64,000 nt of DNA from Diogma glabrata (taxonomy: Eukaryota; Arthropoda; Insecta; Diptera; Cylindrotomidae): positions 234,655,736-234,719,735 of the forward strand of contig OY856186.1 of NCBI GenBank assembly GCA_963693315.1. Reading direction: 5' to 3'. The notes under the pieces are model-generated. The model was not told the origin of the DNA. It saw only the letters and a program-made list of their open reading frames with translations, and did not search any database. How positions within the stretch are numbered: position 1 is the first letter of the stretch; every line of letters begins with the position of its first letter. A program made the translations under genes and the position numbers. Shown in pieces: positions 58,627 through 64,000 of the stretch.

Positions 58627-60567
58627 ATGAATAACATAAAATATCAATTAAACTTAAAACGTAGTATTAAACTATTATATTCAATTAAATTAAATAAATA
58701 TTCAACAAAAATTAATATACCTAAGCGTATTGAACGTGAACCAACGGATATACTAAAAGCACTTGCAAGTACGGTATCTAGAGATCCAACAGCACCACAT
58801 TATAAATTTCATGATGATCAGTTTTTAATACCTATGTCAAATATTAGCAAGCGTACCTATGCTGTAGCACAAGAAGCCGGACGAAAAGCTGCTAAATGGA
58901 TATTCCAAGAAAATTCAAAATTATTTCAGCATAAAGTTGCTGATCCAAAAATTGATGCATTTATTCCACAAATTCATTATAATGAGAACAGTGAAGTTGA
59001 TGCTAACTCACTGAAAGATGTGGTTCAACGATTAGAGGTATCTGAAGCAATTTTAGTCTATAATTTATTAAAATCAAAAAATATTGAGATTCCAAACGAT
59101 GTTAAGTTTGATTTCATACAAATGTTGTGTTTCTTTAATCATGAAGACACATTAGATGAGAGTTTGGTTGAAGAACGTTGGTTTCGTCAAAGCACAACAG
59201 GAAAAGAAAGGCAACGTAAGACATGGAAAGATAGTGGATTAGCAGAGGAATTATTTCATGAAATTGAACCAAAAGATGCAAAATTATATTCCGCTATGAT
59301 TCGTGGAACAGCAAAATATTTCCAAGTTGAAAAAGCTTGGTCATTGTTTCAGGAAGGTTTGGATAAAGGTTTAACGTTAGATGTTGCAACATATAATTCA
59401 ATTATTGAAGCTGTTCCGTTCATAAAAGAAAGTGGAGAGTCACGACGGCAATTGGTACAAGAAATATTGGAATTGATGTCACAACGCAATATTAAACCAA
59501 ATTTGGAGACCCTTAATTCTGTTTTATCGACAATTAGCTCGATATCCATTTTCAAATTATCAAGAAATTATGCGTTGAGAACTTTAGCAGAGTTTAAAAT
59601 TTTAGGAATCGAACCGTCGTTAGCATCTTGGTATTATATTTTAATAATATTTTGTAAAGAGCGTGGTCCTGTTAGTCATGTGTTGGTTGACATTCTAAAC
59701 GAAATTGATGGAAATTCTTTTGAAATCTATGATTTCAAAGATACATTTTTTTTTGTAACGGCAATGGATGTTTGTCGAAATATGTTGCATGACAAAGATT
59801 TAGCAAGGAAACTTGATAAACTTCTTCATACCGGAAATAATTATAATTTGATAGGTGACTCGTATAAAGAATCTGTATATTATCGTAACTATTTGACTCT
59901 TCTTTGTCAAACGGAACCATTGGATAAATTTTTAATAGAAACCTACGATGTTCTTGTTCCAAATATTTATAATCCTGAACCTAGTGTAATCGATGAAATT
60001 CTTAAAGCTATCGATTCAAATGGAGCTCTAATTTATGTTCCCAAAATATGGAACGATATAGTTATATTCGATCATACAAATCGAGAAAATCTTCTTCACC
60101 GAATTCTAAACATAATGGTCGATAATCCACCAAATCTTGAAATCGAAACACAAAAAAACTTAAATTCCGTATTTTCACAAATTGGTTGGGATATATGGAA
60201 TACAATTGAAGATCAACCACCCATGCGAACACAAAAGATTTCATGGAGTTGTGAAATGTTAAGTTCGATTTTGGAATTATGCTCAAGAAATGGTGATTTC
60301 GAAAAATGTTCTATAGTATTTGAAAAATTAGATAAAAATCAACATAAAATTGTTGGAAGTATTAATTATAAATCAATGCAATCGTATATTAAATTATGCA
60401 TAGAAAATAAAGAACCACAAAAAGCAATTTCATGTTTAAATTATTGTGTCGAAAATGCATTACCGGATTGTGAAGAATTTGGAAAATTAATTTTAAATTC
60501 AATGACATTAAATGAGAAACAAGAACAAAAACTTAAAAGTTTATTTGGGAATGATGTTTGTTTGTAG
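58627..60567 (+). CDS. PTCD3: Mitochondrial small ribosomal subunit protein mS39 (PTCD3)
   Basis: A pentatricopeptide-repeat protein that is a structural part of the mitochondrial small ribosomal subunit and supports mitochondrial translation. It is intronless, 646 residues, close to the ~690 of vertebrate PTCD3. The N-terminal ~35 residues are basic and Asp/Glu-free (KRSIKLLYSIKLNKYSTK), as expected for a mitochondrial presequence. The signature PTCD3 stretch follows (IPKRIEREPTDILKALASTV, DPTAPHYKFHDDQFLIPMS, residues ~36-80). PPR-type helix pairs are visible near 219-268 (LYSAMIRGTAKYFQVEKAWSLF, TYNSIIEAVP), 286-345 and 541-625. The start is the first ATG in frame. An AATAAA lies at 60624-60629, 57 bp after the stop. 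It converges with the gene on the minus strand. Confidence 0.93.
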   Translation: MNNIKYQLNLKRSIKLLYSIKLNKYSTKINIPKRIEREPTDILKALASTVSRDPTAPHYKFHDDQFLIPMSNISKRTYAVAQEAGRKAAKWIFQENSKLFQHKVADPKIDAFIPQIHYNENSEVDANSLKDVVQRLEVSEAILVYNLLKSKNIEIPNDVKFDFIQMLCFFNHEDTLDESLVEERWFRQSTTGKERQRKTWKDSGLAEELFHEIEPKDAKLYSAMIRGTAKYFQVEKAWSLFQEGLDKGLTLDVATYNSIIEAVPFIKESGESRRQLVQEILELMSQRNIKPNLETLNSVLSTISSISIFKLSRNYALRTLAEFKILGIEPSLASWYYILIIFCKERGPVSHVLVDILNEIDGNSFEIYDFKDTFFFVTAMDVCRNMLHDKDLARKLDKLLHTGNNYNLIGDSYKESVYYRNYLTLLCQTEPLDKFLIETYDVLVPNIYNPEPSVIDEILKAIDSNGALIYVPKIWNDIVIFDHTNRENLLHRILNIMVDNPPNLEIETQKNLNSVFSQIGWDIWNTIEDQPPMRTQKISWSCEMLSSILELCSRNGDFEKCSIVFEKLDKNQHKIVGSINYKSMQSYIKLCIENKEPQKAISCLNYCVENALPDCEEFGKLILNSMTLNEKQEQKLKSLFGNDVCL

Positions 60568-60623
60568 AGGGTAAGGTGTGTTGCGCTGATAACAGATAAA
60601 TATGTAGTTTTAATTAAGAGATA

Positions 60624-60629
60624 AATAAA
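60624..60629 (+). terminator. Polyadenylation signal AATAAA of the PTCD3-like gene
   Basis: First AATAAA downstream of the stop codon at 60565-60567, in the expected range. Confidence 0.6.
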
Positions 60630-60733
60630 TATAGTTAAAATATTAATCTTTTGTTTTAATTTATATATAATCTTAAATAATTAAATAAATTGCAAATGTC
60701 ATTTTTACTTGTAATATTAATTTATTTTTTATC

Positions 60734-62467
60734 CTATTCAAACTGTATCCATTCGTTTTTATCGCTTTCAGTTTTTGTTGTTAATCCATTTGTTAATTTA
60801 TTTTGTGCTATGCTACTACTACTACTATTATTGCCACTGCTGTTTTTTGGCATTGAAAATTTATCTAAACCATATTTTTTTAATAAATCAATATCATCTT
60901 GGCAGTTATTCGATTTCGGTTTAAAATATGGATAAAGAGGATTATTGAAGTTTAGTTGTGTTGCCGTTTGATTACGTTGTAACGGCAATGGTTTAGCATT
61001 TTGATTTAATGGATCAAAATCTTCTAATTCGAAACTGGTTGTTGTTGAATCAAGTTTTATCAAATCGTCGCTATTATTTGGTGAAGACTAAAATATTAAA
61101 AAAATTTAAAAATTAAAGTTATACCCAAAATAAATCTAAGGAATGGCAAATAATAAAGTGCATAAACGTGACAAAAAAAACTAAAAACCTGATAAGCTTA
61201 ATAAACAGATTTCTCACCTCATTTAATCTTGATGATATATCACTTCTATTTATCATATCAAATGAATTATCAAGTTGCAGGCTAAAAGAGGATGGTAAGT
61301 GTGGTGGTGGTAGTGCCGATGAAGAGGATGATGATGACATTAAATTATCTATTTTATTTTTAATTAAATTTATATTTCGAGGCGGTGGTATTGGCGGTGA
61401 ATTTAAATTAAAAATTTTATTATCAAAAATATTCAAATTGTTAAATTTACTATTTATATGATCAAAGGATTTTTCTGATGAGGAAGGTGGTGTATCGAAT
61501 ATACTTAATGTATTTAATGATTGTGATGGTGGTTGTGGTAATTCGGGTGTTTTGGTTCTTGATTTATTATTCAAAAAATTACTACTATGCACATGATGAT
61601 TTTGTTGTGATGATGATGTTGTTATTGAATTCATATATCTGCCACGATTAGCATTACTTAAATTAGGCTTTAACTGAAAAAAGAAATTGTTTATTGGGGA
61701 GAAAAAAGTAAGCATATTTCAACGGCGATTCAAATTAATTTTTTATTGCTTTGAAATCGACAAAATTTCAAGAGTCGCTTTAAAGGCTTTAAAACGATGG
61801 CATTATTTTAAAAACTTTTGCACTAATTTTGCAATATTTAAGCATAGCTATATTAATATAAAACCAACTCAACTGTACTATATTTTAACGTAAATTTTTC
61901 ATTTTTATTAAGAGTTTAAAATCATCATCATCATTCAAATTGTGAATTCTGAGTCTAAATCTAGACATATAAACAAACAAACACAATAAACATATATAAA
62001 AATATTATTAACAGGGAAGTGAAAAGCAAACAATAAATAAATTAAATTAAATTACAACAAACTTAAAGCTTACTTACAGTTCTATCTACTGCGGGTGATT
62101 TAAATAGTGCATGCTGTTGAAGTTCTTGTAATAAATTCATTTCAGACGATGAATTAGAACTTGGCGGACTTAATGGAGGATTTTTATTTAAATTAATATT
62201 ATTGTGATTATTATTATTAATGTTATGATTGTATAATGAACTAGATAATTGCACTACACTATTATTATCATTAGTTGGATTATAGCGTAGTGGTATATCA
62301 GATTGTGTTCGTTTTACAACAATAGGTGAACTAGGTGCTGAATGATGATTACCACCAAAATCATTCGTACGTCGTGAATACATTGTTGTTGTTGATGTTT
62401 GATTCTCACGTATTTTTGTTTTTAAATCCTTGTAGGCAGATTTAACACCTTTACTTCCTTCACGAAC
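60734..62467 (-). CDS. C-terminal three exons of a disordered protein, possibly connecdenn/DENND1-like
   Basis: Minus-strand exons 62467-62078 (130 codons), 61673-61218 (152) and 61087-60734 (117 plus stop) join in phase 0; donors are GTAAGT and GTGAGA, acceptors end TAG, CAG and TAG. The 5' part lies right of 62467 or beyond the window. The visible 399 residues are low-complexity and polar: Asn, Ser and Pro runs, PPIPPPR (proline-rich, SH3-type), then DDLIKLDS and ELEDFDPLN, like acidic AP-2/clathrin adaptor motifs, ending DLLKKYGLDKF and EWIQFE. The first exon starts VREGSKGVKSAYKDLKTKI, which reminded me of the region after the dDENN domain in connecdenn proteins, Rab35 exchange factors in endocytosis. 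That identity is tentative; the exon structure is well supported. Confidence 0.7.
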
Positions 62468-63429
62468 CTACGATATTGCGTAATAGAAAAAATATTTTAA
62501 AAATGTAGAAACAAATAAATTTGTGTTATTTATAATAAAAGTGATTGGTTAGAACATAAGAAAAATAAACCGATTAAAATTATATTAAATATAATGTTAC
62601 GTTCGCTTTACTGATCAGCTTGAGCTAATGTTGCACGTCAAAATCCATATGTCGAAATACTGTGATTTGTATGAGTTGCTCGTTTAACGAATTGGTAGGA
62701 ACATAAAATTAAAACTGGCGCAGTTAAAATTAGTTAACGTTTTAACATTCATTTCTTCTATTGACGTCTCTAAATTAAGGAAGAAAAGGTAAGGTTGGTA
62801 AAGAAGAAATTTTAATTATCCTTAGTCTGGATGTGCCAATTACTGTTCTTTTTCCGATACATTTCTAATCTCAGTTGATTGTATTAACTTGTAAGATTTT
62901 TGATTAAAATGAATTTCAATTGTATAATTTTTTCGAATCAGTTTTTTTCTTTCTAAGAAAAGGTTTTCTGCAATTAAATATTGCGTTTTTGTGTGTGAGA
63001 GCGAAATTATTCAAACCATTATGTGAAGAATTAATTCCGATTTTGAATCGTTAAATGACATTTTGTATTGTTGGATTTTAGATTGATGCTTTAATTAAAA
63101 AGTCAGACAAGTGCGAATAAAATTCGCTCGCCAAGGGTTTCGTGAATGTAAAAGAACACAATATAAAAAAAAATTGACAAAAAGTTGTGTTGTAATGTCT
63201 TTATATTGCTACACCATAGACGCATAACGAAATAAATATTTAATCGTAAATGTCAATAGTAAATTACAATCAGATCTACATTGATCAAAAATGACACAAA
63301 AAATGTTGCTTCAGGTTAAATCTTATCCAGAGCTGTTTATGGTAACTCAAGAAAGAGTCAATTACACCAGCTTGTAAATGGTTTAAACTTGATTTTTTTC
63401 GGTCAATCAAGTGTTAGGGGGGTGGAGAG
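62468..63429. other. Presumed upstream intron of the minus-strand gene
   Basis: No further exon is recognised. AT-rich; no repeat partner seen in the window. Confidence 0.4.
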
Positions 63430-63970
63430 GCATACATACTAAAAACATTTTTTTTACAATAACAAAAAACCTGTGCATTGCAAAATTTTAAAAAAATTGT
63501 AATGTTTCTTAAATTAGGTGCTCTTTCATATGACACCCCACTCATTTGGGGCGTAGGGGGCGGAACGGTCTGAAAGTTGCACTTTTTTGACAATAACTCA
63601 AAAACTGTGCACCGTAAAATTCTAAAAAAAATTGCAATGTGTTCTAAATTAGGAGCTCTTTCAAATGAGCTCCCCAATTGGCCACGTATTAAATAGTGTT
63701 TCTACCCCTCCTCATTTTTACCCCCTCAATAAATATAATTATGAGTATGTGACACTTTTATATATGTTTTATTAAAAACTTACTAAATTTTCTATCATTC
63801 CAAATACATTTGAAGATTTTCGATTAGTTAAGTTCGGAGCTAATCGAGGTAAGAAAACATGAAGAAAACGTCATTATTCAAAATTATACAAAAAATGGTG
63901 AGGTGCAAAATTCCAAAATAAATTTTTAAGGAATACTGAAATGAAGCCCTTTCATATGATACCCTACTTG
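63430..63970. repeat. Diverged ~135-bp tandem repeat
   Basis: Unit words CAATAAC.AAAAAC..TGTGCA, AAAATT.TAAAAAAATTG.AATG and AATTAGG.GCTCTTTCA.ATGA.. recur with a 135-bp spacing (63516 and 63651). A more distant third unit (GTGAGGTGCAAAATTCC ... CTTTCATATGATACCC) lies near 63897-63965. Short frames across it (63414-63677, minus) read as repeats of the same peptide and are not a gene. Confidence 0.7.
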
Positions 63971-64000
63971 AATCTATAAAAAAATATGTTTTCTCAAAGG

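Noticed and set aside
63414..63677. Minus-strand frame with repeated ERAPNL-type peptide
   Set aside because: It follows the 135-bp tandem repeat; the repeated peptide is a by-product of the DNA repeat.

Overview
The window is a repeat-saturated, AT-rich stretch of an arthropod nuclear genome, most likely an insect and probably a fly. The clues are short introns of 55-75 bp, a spliced XK-related-type membrane protein gene, an insect-style mitoribosomal PTCD3/mS39 gene, and the transposon mix (RTE and other APE-type LINEs, a 297/17.6-like LTR relic with a tRNA-Ser-type primer site, Helitron, Penelope, hAT, TTA-target MITEs). The order-level assignment is an inference.

Only three host genes are supported: a five-exon multi-pass membrane protein gene (36903-38294, +), an intact single-exon PTCD3/mS39 gene (58627-60567, +), and the last three exons of a disordered, endocytic-motif-rich protein (60734-62467, -, possibly connecdenn/DENND1-like). 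The last two converge tail to tail with 166 bp between stop codons. Almost everything else is transposable elements inserted into each other.

Layout. 1-5270: a LINE inserted in a ZMYM1-type hAT. 5271-6440: small foldbacks. 6440-10849: a roughly 335-bp tandem repeat array split by a full-length RTE LINE (7112-10512). 10889-13649: a DNA transposon with ~285-bp terminal inverted repeats and a decayed DDE-like transposase. 13652-14934: two long (TA)n tracts around a GGGTCATTCCA element. 15000-19170: little recognisable. 19172-20890: an LTR-retrotransposon gag/PBS relic capped by a TTA-target MITE. 21049-24806: two hAT elements, one inside a possible TTAA element. 25291-25639: a Penelope fragment. 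25853-27570: first copy of a composite tandem-repeat element. 27728-30610: a palindromic element with Helitron-like ends and a truncated Helitron Rep/helicase bounded by 59-bp direct repeats. 30611-36530: hairpins and MITEs. 36903-38294: membrane protein gene. 39361-45448: a 6-kb hAT shell holding two LINE fragments. 45780-48790: an LTR-element integrase relic opened by a MITE and a 2.2-kb hAT shell that itself holds SINEs, a foldback and another hAT. 50012-52342: second composite element, opened by a MITE. 52690-58436: a MITE next to a TTA-target shell that holds a LINE that holds the third composite element and a 110-bp hairpin insertion. 58627-62467: host genes. 63430-63970: diverged tandem repeat.

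The main result is a readable insertion history. At least ten insertions can be called with target-site duplications, several against an empty paralogous site in the same window. I do not see an undescribed functional system such as a defence locus, gene cluster or RNA machine. The least explained items are the composite tandem-repeat element (three copies) and a recurring class of ~90-130 bp hairpins with GC-rich tips.
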